Below are positions 17,266 through 24,583 of a stretch of DNA of 34,952 bases, in pieces. The stretch comes from SM23-73-3 sp964580215. Its GTDB lineage: Bacteria > Zixibacteria > MSB-5A5 > SM1-73. The notes under the pieces are model-generated. The model saw only the letters and a program-made list of their open reading frames with translations. It did not search any database and was not told where the DNA came from. Made by a program: the position numbers and the translations under genes. Numbering within the stretch: the stretch's first letter is position 1; each line of letters opens with the position of its first letter. The stretch is taken from assembly GCA_964580215.1 (NCBI GenBank), contig CAZOJT010000028.1, forward strand, positions 1 to 34,952, in the 5' to 3' direction.

Positions 17266-17357
17266 TTATTCACCCTTGGGAATAATCTCTTTCAAAAACC
17301 TCACCGGGGGTGAGCCGCAAGTTAAAAGTTTCAGGTTAAACTCCTTTTGAGAGAAGA
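17266..17357 (-). pseudogene. Remnant of the C-terminus of a second DUF885 gene
   Basis: Read on the minus strand, the last 29 codons before a TAA (17266-17268) give FSQKEFN, LL, GSPPVRFLK, II and KG in the same order as the end of the DUF885 protein at 19401-21155; 22 of 29 residues are identical. DNA identity is roughly 70% by eye. The similarity stops at the end of the glycosyltransferase gene, about 14 bases before its stop codon. It is therefore a decayed copy, with no start and no upstream part. Confidence 0.75.
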
Positions 17358-17370
17358 TAAAAAGTCCGAA

Positions 17371-19233
17371 CTATTCTTGGTTAAGCAGGTTCATCGCCTC
17401 CTTATTGTCAGGATTCAGCAGCAAAACTTTCTCCCACTCCTCTTTGGCTTCCTTCACCATCCCTTTGAGACGATAGGCTTTTCCCAAGTTGAGATGGGCG
17501 GATTCGTGCCGTGGATTCAGACTAATTGTCTTCAAGTAATATTCAATGGCCTTATCCATCTCCCATCTTCGACGATACCCTATGGCCAAGTTATAATAGG
17601 GCTTTTCAAAATAAGGATCGGCAAGGATGGCCTTCTGGAGTTCCTCTACTGCCAGCTCCCATTTACCCAATTGGTTGTAGATGGACCCCAGGTTGTTGCG
17701 GGCCTCCGCAAAATTGGGGTTGTATCGTAAAGAGGTTTTATACTCCTTGATGGCCAAATCCAGCTTACCCAACTCGTGATAGGTTACTGCAAGGGTGTAG
17801 TGATCGATGCTTCTTTGATCCCCAATCACATTTTCCAGTTTGGTGTTCAACGCTATGGAAAGTACGGCAAGTGCACTCAACGAAATTATAATTGGCTTGG
17901 CCTTTTTGTCCCTTACCTTTTGGAAAAGCCACCAAATAAAAAAGGAACTGAACATGATCAGGAAAGGAATGACCGGCATTCGATAACGGGAACAGACGAA
18001 AAATATGATTATGGAAGCTGAATACGATAAAATGAAAAGATATAAAAGAAGATATTTTCTTAAATCCTTGAGACACACGAAAAGACCCAACAGGGAAAGC
18101 GGTGCAACCAAACCGAAAGGGAAATAGACGATGAATTTCCCCAGCAGAAGATCAAAAACCGAGGAGAAATCTTTGTATAAATATATGTTCTGGTTGTTGC
18201 CTATCTCAAACCCCTTCCAGAAATAGCTTATTTTTCTTAACGTCAATTTGAGCCAACTTACAGGTTGGGAAAGTATAAAGCCAACACCCTTCTTGTACCA
18301 GAAATCGGATATCTGGGAGGGTTTTAACTTCGTCCCCTTCTTTTCTTCCGCCCGGTTTATCGCATCGTAGTATCCGCCCCACCAATCTTTGTCGATTTCC
18401 GGTGCAGTGGCTGACCAGCCAAAAGCATTGGGATTGTTGCCCAAGTAGAAATTGTAACCCCCTTGCCAGGCGATTAGTACGAAATCTTTGCCCACCAGAT
18501 AATTCCTTAAAGTCACCGGGCTGACAAACAATAAGACCCCAGCACACAAGATAATCCAACGGGTTAGGATGGCTTTTGGCAGCATTTTGTTTCTAAATTG
18601 AAAGAACATCCATAACAAGATGAAAGGGATAAAAACTAATATGTTAGGCCGGGCAATGGCGGAAAGTCCCAGGACAGTTCCACACAAGAACCAGTTTGAA
18701 GGTTTCGGTTTTTCGGCCGTACGGAGAAGTAAGCCTATCAGCACCAGATCAAGAAAAACGATGAGTGTGGGAATCAGTAGTTGGGCATCATAAAAAACCA
18801 ACAAGGCATAGAAGGAAGCAATGACCCCCGAAAGAATTCCAACGGTTCGATTGAAGACCTTCTTGGCTAGTAGGAATATGAGAACACAACTGAAGGAACC
18901 CAAGATAATCTGAAACAGGCGAGGAAGAAAGAAATTGTGTCCAAAGACCTTGTAAGTCAAAGCCAAAAGATAGATGTAAAGCGGGGCGCGGAAAAAAGGT
19001 TCTTGGCCAACCCAATCGCCTGAGGCAATTTCTAAGGCCCAAATATCATGGTAACGCCCATCCATTATCGGAGCCGAAAAGAAGGGTAGCGAGGATTCTA
19101 TCTGTAGCAGATAAGCGAATCTTACCAGGAAAGCTAAGATGAAGATGGAAACCGGCAGAATGAACTTAATCCTGTTGGAGGTACCGGTTATATTTTTGTG
19201 TTCGGCTTTATTTGATGCGTTAGCTTTTTTCAT
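17371..19233 (-). CDS. Membrane glycosyltransferase (GT39/PMT_2-like) with C-terminal TPRs
   Basis: A 620-residue integral membrane protein. About ten or more hydrophobic helices span residues 20-475. The first outside loop has the acidic motif APIMDGRYHDIWA followed by FRAPLYIYLL, as in ArnT/PMT-type lipid-linked sugar transferases; AIARPN follows later. Such enzymes move a sugar from a polyprenyl-phosphate donor to lipid or protein on the outer face of the membrane. Four TPR units follow (about 488-615, e.g. AEARNNLGSIYNQLGKWELA). Membrane glycosyltransferase plus TPR is also the layout of eukaryotic TMTC O-mannosyltransferases, so a protein substrate is possible but not shown. I start at 19233, because the 36 residues upstream in frame are encoded by repeat-like DNA. 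No clear RBS is visible. The gene is flanked by the DUF885 gene and a fragment of its 3' end. Confidence 0.82.
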   Translation of the reverse strand: MKKANASNKAEHKNITGTSNRIKFILPVSIFILAFLVRFAYLLQIESSLPFFSAPIMDGRYHDIWALEIASGDWVGQEPFFRAPLYIYLLALTYKVFGHNFFLPRLFQIILGSFSCVLIFLLAKKVFNRTVGILSGVIASFYALLVFYDAQLLIPTLIVFLDLVLIGLLLRTAEKPKPSNWFLCGTVLGLSAIARPNILVFIPFILLWMFFQFRNKMLPKAILTRWIILCAGVLLFVSPVTLRNYLVGKDFVLIAWQGGYNFYLGNNPNAFGWSATAPEIDKDWWGGYYDAINRAEEKKGTKLKPSQISDFWYKKGVGFILSQPVSWLKLTLRKISYFWKGFEIGNNQNIYLYKDFSSVFDLLLGKFIVYFPFGLVAPLSLLGLFVCLKDLRKYLLLYLFILSYSASIIIFFVCSRYRMPVIPFLIMFSSFFIWWLFQKVRDKKAKPIIISLSALAVLSIALNTKLENVIGDQRSIDHYTLAVTYHELGKLDLAIKEYKTSLRYNPNFAEARNNLGSIYNQLGKWELAVEELQKAILADPYFEKPYYNLAIGYRRRWEMDKAIEYYLKTISLNPRHESAHLNLGKAYRLKGMVKEAKEEWEKVLLLNPDNKEAMNLLNQE

Positions 19234-19281
19234 CGGGATATCTGTGAATGCGGCTTCGTGTATTTCGGGACGAACCCTCGT

Positions 19282-19389
19282 GCCGATCCGTAAAAGATCT
19301 TCTCGCAAGTTCGAGAATCGGCATTCCCAATGTAAGGGCAAACTTTATGTCCGCCCCGCATTCTGCGGGGTGGGGCTGAAGCTCAGCCC
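19282..19389. repeat. Palindromes between the DUF885 and glycosyltransferase genes
   Basis: Three structures. GCCGAT (19282-19287) and ATCGGC (19317-19322) enclose TCTCG/CGAGA (19301-19305, 19312-19316). CCCCGCA TTC TGCGGGG lies at 19354-19370. GGGCTGA AGC TCAGCCC lies at 19373-19389. They occupy the gap after the DUF885 stop codon and the apparent 5' extension of the glycosyltransferase reading frame. Confidence 0.75.
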
Positions 19390-19400
19390 ATATATATCCT

Positions 19401-21155
19401 CTATTTACCTTTTAGAATAATATCTTTTAAAAACCTAACTGGAGGAGAGCCATAACTGAGTAGCTGGTGGTTGAATTCTTTTTGAGAAAAATTCTCCCTA
19501 ACTTCCTGCCGATAAGCTTTTTCTAAATCTAACACCTCCTGCAATCCTACAAAATAGGTGGAAAGCTGAGTGGAGGTAAGACAGGCTCGCACCCACTTAC
19601 CTTCTGCCTCAGATTTCTCCTGAAATCCCTCCTCAGTCATCAAACGTATGGCTTCTTCTTTGGTCATATCTTGAGCATGAATCTTAGCATCCAGGATGGC
19701 ATTGATTGTCGCCCTCAGATACATCTTGAGCTGGGTGAGTTCCATGCGGGGATCATAATTCATATAGCCGGCGTGAACCACCATCCTTTCTTGATAAACT
19801 GCCCATCCCTCTATGAAAGCTCCATTGCCGAAGATTGCTCTTAAAAGGGAAGGAAACTGATTGGCATAAAATCCCTGCACATAATGTCCGGGCATGGCTT
19901 CATGAATAGAGAGATCTTTCAGCATGTAGTTATTATACTCTCGCAGATAAGATTCCTCCCGCTCTTTGGTCCAATCCTCCGGTATGGGTGAAACTCTGAA
20001 GAAGGACTTCAGATTTTTATCCAAAGGTCCGGGAGCATCTAACCCAGCTACTGCAATTCCTCGCGAGAATTCAGGCGTCCAATCCACCTCTAGGGGATTT
20101 ATACCGGTCAGGTCTAACAGGTCTTTCTCTCTGACGAATTCCTCCAGTTCCCTTAGATTCTGTCGACAGACTGCCAAAAGCTCATCTTTTTTGGGATGGT
20201 CTTTTGCGATTTCGTCTAAAACCTCCTTTATCACCACATTCTCCAGTTGTTTACCTTCTTCCTTATGTTGATGGGCTGGAAACATTTTATCATGCAAAGG
20301 CTGGGCAAGCTCGAACATGCGTTTTCGCACGGAAACCATCTCCGTTTCAGCCCTTCTTACTATCTCATCCGGGGAGAGGTCAGATTGCAGGGTTAGCTTA
20401 AGCTTCTTTTCGAAAAGTCTTTTGCCCAATCTGAAATCTCCGTTGGATCGAGGTAAAAGATCATTTTCTAAGAACTCTTGATAGTCTTCCAGCGTTTTGA
20501 TAGCGATCTCCATGGGGCGTCTTAGGTTATCCTTCATAGCCGGGAGCCTATCCAGCAATTTGGCTATATCGTTTTTTATCAGATTTATGTTCCCCCGGTT
20601 TTGCTTTATGGCGGTTTTGGTCTGGATCTCTGGAGGATTCTTCAGGTTGCCTTTGGCTTGCCGCACCAGAGCGGACAGCCGCATGAGTCGGGATAAAACG
20701 CTTTTCAACCTAACTCTCAAAGGGGCAAATTCGCGGGTGATCAACGAATTTATAGACCCTCCGATAAGATAGCTATACATTACCGGGCTGCTCTCAAATG
20801 GCCTTAGTTCCTCGTAGCGCAATAGTTGATCGTTGATCTCATTTTCCAAGATCTTATAATCGACCTTATTGATAGGATTGAGCTTCAAGGTATCGATAGA
20901 CTTCATCTTCTCCGCAAAAAGTCTCAAGCGCATAATCTCTGCCTGAATAGCCTTGGTGGAGTAGTCGTCGATCAGATGGTCATACTTATGCTCACCTATG
21001 TAGGTCGCCCAGACCGGATGAGCTTGATAAAAACCTTCCAGAAACTCATCCACCAGATCTTTGAATTTTTGATCCTCCATATCTTTCCTCACACAGTTAG
21101 AAAATGATAGCAAGACAAGACAACAAAAAACTAAAACCACGCTTAACTTCCTCAT
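19401..21155 (-). CDS. DUF885 family metallohydrolase, exported
   Basis: A 584-residue protein of the DUF885 family, thought from its motifs to be zinc-dependent peptidases. The metal motif HEAMPGH lies at 418-424 and a downstream EGWAVYQE supplies the third likely ligand. The N-terminus (MRKLSVVLVFCCLVLLSFSNC) is a signal peptide; Cys21 could be lipidated, but Asn at -1 is unusual for a lipobox, so lipoprotein status is uncertain. The middle (about 60-330) is helical and charged, as is normal for the family, and the length is typical. The start is the ATG at 21155, which follows AAGGAGG at ideal spacing; a GTG nine bases upstream lies on that RBS. The C-terminus is duplicated as a short remnant at 17266-17357. 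The substrate is unknown. Confidence 0.85.
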   Translation of the reverse strand: MRKLSVVLVFCCLVLLSFSNCVRKDMEDQKFKDLVDEFLEGFYQAHPVWATYIGEHKYDHLIDDYSTKAIQAEIMRLRLFAEKMKSIDTLKLNPINKVDYKILENEINDQLLRYEELRPFESSPVMYSYLIGGSINSLITREFAPLRVRLKSVLSRLMRLSALVRQAKGNLKNPPEIQTKTAIKQNRGNINLIKNDIAKLLDRLPAMKDNLRRPMEIAIKTLEDYQEFLENDLLPRSNGDFRLGKRLFEKKLKLTLQSDLSPDEIVRRAETEMVSVRKRMFELAQPLHDKMFPAHQHKEEGKQLENVVIKEVLDEIAKDHPKKDELLAVCRQNLRELEEFVREKDLLDLTGINPLEVDWTPEFSRGIAVAGLDAPGPLDKNLKSFFRVSPIPEDWTKEREESYLREYNNYMLKDLSIHEAMPGHYVQGFYANQFPSLLRAIFGNGAFIEGWAVYQERMVVHAGYMNYDPRMELTQLKMYLRATINAILDAKIHAQDMTKEEAIRLMTEEGFQEKSEAEGKWVRACLTSTQLSTYFVGLQEVLDLEKAYRQEVRENFSQKEFNHQLLSYGSPPVRFLKDIILKGK

Positions 21156-21163
21156 ATCAGACA

Positions 21164-21170
21164 CCTCCTT
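21164..21170 (-). promoter_or_regulatory. Ribosome binding site fixing the DUF885 start
   Basis: AAGGAGG on the minus strand, eight bases before the ATG at 21155. It overlaps the alternative GTG start at 21162-21164, which argues against that GTG. Confidence 0.75.
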
Positions 21171-21197
21171 TTAGCAAAATTTTAATAACAGCCGGGT

Positions 21198-21313
21198 TTT
21201 CTGATGCTCCAGGAATAGTCTCAAGATCCCGCTAAAGGCGGGAGAATTCCCGAAGCTTTTTAGCATCAGTATTCCCTGGGACTGTTTCTCAAATAATTCC
21301 GGAGTATCAGAAA
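21198..21313. repeat. Large imperfect palindrome upstream of DUF885
   Basis: Outer arms TTTCTGATGCTCC (21198-21210) and GGAGTATCAGAAA (21301-21313) differ at one position. Inside lie the hairpin TCCCGC-TAAA-GGCGGGA (21228-21242) and an AGCATCAG (21252-21259) that can also pair with the left arm. Confidence 0.65.
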
Positions 21314-21320
21314 CATGATT

Positions 21321-21394
21321 GTCATGCTGACCCCGCCTTTGGCGGGGGAAGCATCTGGGTTTTTAGATTCTTCGCCCTTCGGGCTCAGAATGAC
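21321..21394. repeat. Facing pair of GTC-N5-GA palindromic repeats
   Basis: Left copy (plus, 21321-21356): GTC-ATGCT-GA, hairpin CCCCGCC TTT GGCGGGG, then GA-AGCAT-CT. Right copy (minus, 21365-21394): GTC-ATTCT-GA, hairpin GCCC GAA GGGC, then GA-AGAAT-CT. The copies are inverted relative to each other, so the whole is a palindrome of palindromes. The right copy is translated as the end of the truncated symporter frame. Confidence 0.85.
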
Positions 21395-21704
21395 AGATAT
21401 CCGGGACGGTGAACTGGGCAAGTTTTCTGGCGCGTCCGGCTATGAAATACAAAACGATAATCGCCACCCAAACACCGGCATCAAACCACAGAGCGGAAAA
21501 GCCTTTTCTATAACTTAGTCCTGCACCAGCGATGATGTTGCCCGATCCGATCCAGGTGGCTAAGAGGGTTCCTACCAGCACCGGGGCAGACAGCTTTCGT
21601 CCCGCTACCATGAAATCGGTCTGGGTCTTCACCCTTCTGGAGAGGATTGCCCCCACGCCAATCAGAATCAACAGATAAATTAAAATAGCCCAGAAATAAA
21701 GCAT
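21363..21704 (-). pseudogene. Truncated sodium/solute symporter (SSF family), N-terminal fragment
   Basis: Only 113 residues, against about 480-650 for the family. The N-terminal helix (YLLILIGVGAILSRRVKT) is followed by DFMVAGRKLSAPVLVGTLLATWIGSGNIIAGAG, which matches helices TM1-TM3 of SSF/SLC5 symporters including the AGRxL signature, then the TM3 end RKLAQFTVPD. At that point the frame runs into the GTC-ATTCT-GA repeat, which encodes the last residues (CHSEPEGRR) and the stop. Nothing symporter-like was found beyond the repeat. The start has no RBS, and the DNA just upstream is a heptamer-like repeat. Transport activity is not expected. Confidence 0.75.
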
Positions 21705-21707
21705 GGT

Positions 21708-21760
21708 TATTCAGACTGAGACATGAGACTGGGACTGAGTCTTTTCTCAGTTCTCCGTCT
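21708..21760. repeat. Degenerate heptamer-like tract
   Basis: Repeated GAGACTG/GGACTGA-like units (CAGACTGAGACATGAGACTGG and similar, then CTCCGTCTCCGTCTCT on the other side). The units recall the heptamer array inside kdsB at 23875-23923. The tract is degenerate. Confidence 0.45.
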
Positions 21761-21777
21761 CCGTCTCTCTTGCTCTA

Positions 21778-21946
21778 AGGTGGATGTTTTCATCCACCTG
21801 CTTCTCCGTATGAACCGCAAGGTTCATACCGCTGTATGATAATCCTACGGATCCAAATGGACAATCCAGCGGGAGCAAAAATCTCTATGTAGGGGCGAAC
21901 CTTCAGGTTCGCCCAAAAGCGGGTGGAGTTGAAGCTCCACCCCTAC
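21778..21946. repeat. Palindrome series after pyrG, containing its stop codon
   Basis: Three structures. AGGTGGATG TTTT CATCCACCT lies at 21778-21799. GTATGAACC GCAA GGTTCATAC lies at 21808-21829. A nested element spans 21889-21946: outer arms GTAGGGG (21889-21895) and CCCCTAC (21940-21946), inner hairpins GGGCGAACC TTCA GGTTCGCCC (21893-21914) and GGGTGGAG/CTCCACCC (21921-21942). The pyrG stop codon (21943-21945) lies in the right outer arm. Confidence 0.85.
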
Positions 21947-23628
21947 TTTTTGATTGGTTCTTTCTCTTTAGAAAGAGTTGACCCTTTGGATTTTCTATAT
22001 CTCAAAGCGGCTTTGACCAGATCCCTAAACAGGGGGTGGGCTTTGGTGGGGCGAGATTTTAGCTCTGGATGAAACTGAACCGCCACAAACCAGGGGTGAT
22101 CTGAAAGCTCAACTATCTCCACCAGTCTTCCGTCCGGAGAAAGCCCGGATAACTTAAGTCCGGCTTTAGTCACCTCTTCCCTGAACTGATTATAAAACTC
22201 ATATCTATGACGGTGTCGTTCACTGATATTCGCTTCTCCGTAAGCTTTAAAAGCTAAGCTGTCTTTTTCCAAGACACAGGGATAAGCTCCCAGCCGCATG
22301 GTGCCCCCCAAATCGGTTATCTTCTCCTGATCCGGCATAAGATGGATCACCGGATAGGGGGTTGCCTGATCAAATTCAAAGCTGTTGGCTTTGTCCAGAT
22401 GGCAAACGTGACGGGCAAATTCTATCACCGCGCACTGCATTCCCAAGCAGATGCCCAGATAGGGGATTTTATTTTCTCTCACGTATCTTATTGCTTCAAT
22501 TTTCCCCTCGATTCCCCTCTCTCCAAATCCGCCAGGGATCAACACTCCATCTATATCCTCAAAATTCTCTTCAGCATTCTGAGGATTCACCTCCTCCGCA
22601 TTGATCCACTTCAGCTCCACCCTGGCATCGTTTTCCACCCCGGCATGCACAAAGGCTTCAATTATGCTTTTGTAAGCATCCTTCAGATGGGTGTATTTAC
22701 CACAGATTCCTATCCTGACCCGATGTTTAGGATTTTTTATCTTCTCCACCATCTTGATCCACCCGTCCATCACCAGTTCTCTGCATTTAAGATCAAGATG
22801 CTGGATGATCAGGTTATCCAGGCCTTCCTTATGAAAAAGGATAGGGACCTCGTAAATGCAGTCCACGTCGAGGGCTTGAATCACCGCCTGACTGGAGACA
22901 TTGCAGAAAAGCCCGATCTTCTCCTTGATCTGTTTGGTCAAAGGTTGGGCAGTTCGACAAAGAAGTATGTTGGGCTGAATACCGATCTCCCTTAGTTCCT
23001 TTACACTGTGCTGGGTGGGCTTGGTTTTAACCTCTCCGGCTGAATCTATGTATGGGACCAATGTCAGATGAATAAACAAACTACCCTGGGGACCGCATTC
23101 CAATCCCATCTGTCTGATGGATTCTAAGAAAGGAAGGCTTTCGATATCCCCCACCGTTCCTCCAATCTCAGTGATGACCACATCCACCTCCCCGTCTCTT
23201 TCCCCCACCTTCTTTATCCGGTTCTTGATCTCATTGGTTATATGAGGAATGACCTGCACGGTGGAGCCCAGATAATCCCCGCGCCTCTCCCGGGCTATGA
23301 CCGCATCGTAGATCTGTCCGGAGGTGAGGTTGTTATCTCTTCCCAGATTCTCGTCGATGAATCTCTCATAGTGTCCCAGATCTAAATCCGTTTCCGCACC
23401 ATCGTCTAAAACAAAAACCTCCCCATGCTGGAAGGGATTCATGGTGCCAGGATCAACGTTTATGTATGGATCGAATTTCTGGATGTTTACTTTTAATCCC
23501 CTTTTCTTCAGCAAAAGACCAATAGAAGCGGAAGCAATCCCTTTCCCCAGAGAGGAGACCACCCCGCCGGTGATGAATATATATTTCACTTTTCCTATGG
23601 ATCCTGCGGATCTTTTTTGATTTTTCAT
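21943..23628 (-). CDS. pyrG: CTP synthase
   Basis: A 561-residue enzyme that aminates UTP to CTP with ATP and glutamine. The synthetase domain begins KYIFITGGVVSSLGKGI (P-loop) and continues with FDPYINVDPGTMNPFQHGEV and EIGGTVGDIES. The class I glutamine amidotransferase domain has PGGFGERG, the nucleophile Cys in LGICLGMQ, and the His-Glu pair in VQFHPE. Length and motif order are normal, so it should be active. The first 13 residues are not part of the usual domain. Its ATG overlaps the kdsB stop (ATGA, 23625-23628), so translation is probably coupled. The kdsB-pyrG pairing is common: CTP made here is the nucleotide donor for CMP-Kdo. The stop codon lies inside a palindromic repeat. Confidence 0.97.
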   Translation of the reverse strand: MKNQKRSAGSIGKVKYIFITGGVVSSLGKGIASASIGLLLKKRGLKVNIQKFDPYINVDPGTMNPFQHGEVFVLDDGAETDLDLGHYERFIDENLGRDNNLTSGQIYDAVIARERRGDYLGSTVQVIPHITNEIKNRIKKVGERDGEVDVVITEIGGTVGDIESLPFLESIRQMGLECGPQGSLFIHLTLVPYIDSAGEVKTKPTQHSVKELREIGIQPNILLCRTAQPLTKQIKEKIGLFCNVSSQAVIQALDVDCIYEVPILFHKEGLDNLIIQHLDLKCRELVMDGWIKMVEKIKNPKHRVRIGICGKYTHLKDAYKSIIEAFVHAGVENDARVELKWINAEEVNPQNAEENFEDIDGVLIPGGFGERGIEGKIEAIRYVRENKIPYLGICLGMQCAVIEFARHVCHLDKANSFEFDQATPYPVIHLMPDQEKITDLGGTMRLGAYPCVLEKDSLAFKAYGEANISERHRHRYEFYNQFREEVTKAGLKLSGLSPDGRLVEIVELSDHPWFVAVQFHPELKSRPTKAHPLFRDLVKAALRYRKSKGSTLSKEKEPIKK

Positions 23629-24419
23629 CTCCCCACCCCTTCTTTCCGTGTCTTAATTTTTTCTAAATCAGCGGGCACGTCTAAAGTTACAGGTTTATAT
23701 TGAGTTAGATAAACTTTAATCTTATATCCATTTTCCAAAGCTCGGATCTGTTCCAGCCGTTCGGACTTTTCCAGGGGAGTTTGTTTTAAGGAAGAGAATT
23801 TCATAAGAAAATCCTTACGGAATCCATATATGCCGATATGTTCATAGAAAGGTACCTTCTTCAAATTGAGTTGACAGTCTCCAGTCTTCAGTTTCCAGTC
23901 CCCAGTCTCCAGCCCCCAGTCCCTAACATATGGAATAGGATGACGGGAGAAATAGAGGGCAAAACCATTCTTATCCAGCACCACCTTGACCACGTTTGGA
24001 TTTTTCAACTTAAGGGGATCGTTTATCCTGGTGGCTAAGGTGCCCATCAAGACCCCTTTTTCTTTTAACATGGAGGAAGCCAAAAAATCAATGAGAGTGG
24101 GGGAGAAATTGGGTAGATCACATTGAATGTTTATCACCAAATCATAGTTCAAATTCCTTGCCACCTCCGCCACCCGATCGGTTCCGGTGGGATGATTTCT
24201 CAGGCTTACGTAAGCTTCTCCTCCAAAGGCAAACACCAGATCAGAGATCCTGGGGGAATCTGTTACCACCATCAGGCGATCCAAACGTTTTGACTTGGCT
24301 GCACTTTCATACACGTTTTGAATCAAAGGTTTCCCAGAAACCATTATCAAAGGTTTTCCGGCAAGTCGTTTGGAACCTAACCTGGCAGGAATTATCCCGA
24401 TGGTTTTTGATTTGCGCAT
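23625..24419 (-). CDS. kdsB: 3-deoxy-manno-octulosonate cytidylyltransferase (CMP-Kdo synthetase)
   Basis: A 264-residue enzyme activating Kdo with CTP for lipid A-core synthesis, implying an LPS outer membrane. Motifs: IGIIPARLGSKRLAGKPL (nucleotide binding), VVTDSPRI, HPTGTDRVAEV, FSRHPIPY, EHIGIYGFR and TPLEKSERLEQIRALENG. Two oddities. First, the usual NVQGDEP motif reads NIQCDLPNF: the metal-binding Asp remains, but Gly and Glu are replaced by Cys and Leu. Second, the loop between PIPYVRD and YEHIGIYG is about ten residues longer than in E. coli and is encoded by a seven-unit heptamer array (GLETGDW / KLKTGDC in protein). It overlaps pyrG by four bases. A good promoter lies 50 bases upstream. 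Another CMP-sugar synthetase is possible but less likely given EHIGIYG and EQLR-like motifs. Confidence 0.9.
   Translation of the reverse strand: MRKSKTIGIIPARLGSKRLAGKPLIMVSGKPLIQNVYESAAKSKRLDRLMVVTDSPRISDLVFAFGGEAYVSLRNHPTGTDRVAEVARNLNYDLVINIQCDLPNFSPTLIDFLASSMLKEKGVLMGTLATRINDPLKLKNPNVVKVVLDKNGFALYFSRHPIPYVRDWGLETGDWKLKTGDCQLNLKKVPFYEHIGIYGFRKDFLMKFSSLKQTPLEKSERLEQIRALENGYKIKVYLTQYKPVTLDVPADLEKIKTRKEGVGR
23875..23923. repeat. Heptamer tandem array inside kdsB
   Basis: Seven consecutive 7-base units on the plus strand: CAGTCTC, CAGTCTT, CAGTTTC, CAGTCCC, CAGTCTC, CAGCCCC, CAGTCCC. Three units equal seven codons, giving a seven-residue period in the protein. A gain or loss of one unit would shift the frame. 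Confidence 0.9.
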
Positions 24420-24468
24420 CTTTTTCCCACAGGTTTCTGGGATAAAAAAGAGTTATAATCCAGTCCGC

Positions 24469-24497
24469 ATTTTACGAAACTACGGGTTGGTTGTCAA
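24469..24497 (-). promoter_or_regulatory. Sigma70-type promoter for kdsB-pyrG
   Basis: On the minus strand TTGACA (24492-24497) and TAAAAT (24469-24474) are exactly 17 bases apart. The start would be near 24462, about 43 bases before the kdsB ATG. It begins directly behind the T tract of the gatC terminator. Confidence 0.75.
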
Positions 24498-24498
24498 C

Positions 24499-24559
24499 AA
24501 AAAATTATGGCGATCCCATCCCGCATTCTGCGGGATCTTCGAAATATCAGGATCGCCAT
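24499..24559 (-). terminator. Nested palindrome acting as probable gatC terminator
   Basis: Perfect outer arms ATGGCGATCC (24507-24516) and GGATCGCCAT (24550-24559) enclose a perfect hairpin ATCCCGCA TTC TGCGGGAT (24518-24536). On the minus strand the structure is followed by AATTTTTT (24499-24506), which suits an intrinsic terminator after gatC, 25 bases beyond its stop. The architecture is that of the repeat family, so a repeat may have been recruited as terminator. Confidence 0.65.
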
Positions 24560-24583
24560 CTTATAATCAAATTACAAATCTTG

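Noticed and set aside
22342..22995. 217-codon antisense frame in pyrG
   Set aside because: Lies opposite a highly conserved gene; composition is that of an antisense shadow.
23875..23923. Possible CRISPR-like or regulatory array in kdsB
   Set aside because: Units are contiguous heptamers without spacers and lie in a coding frame.
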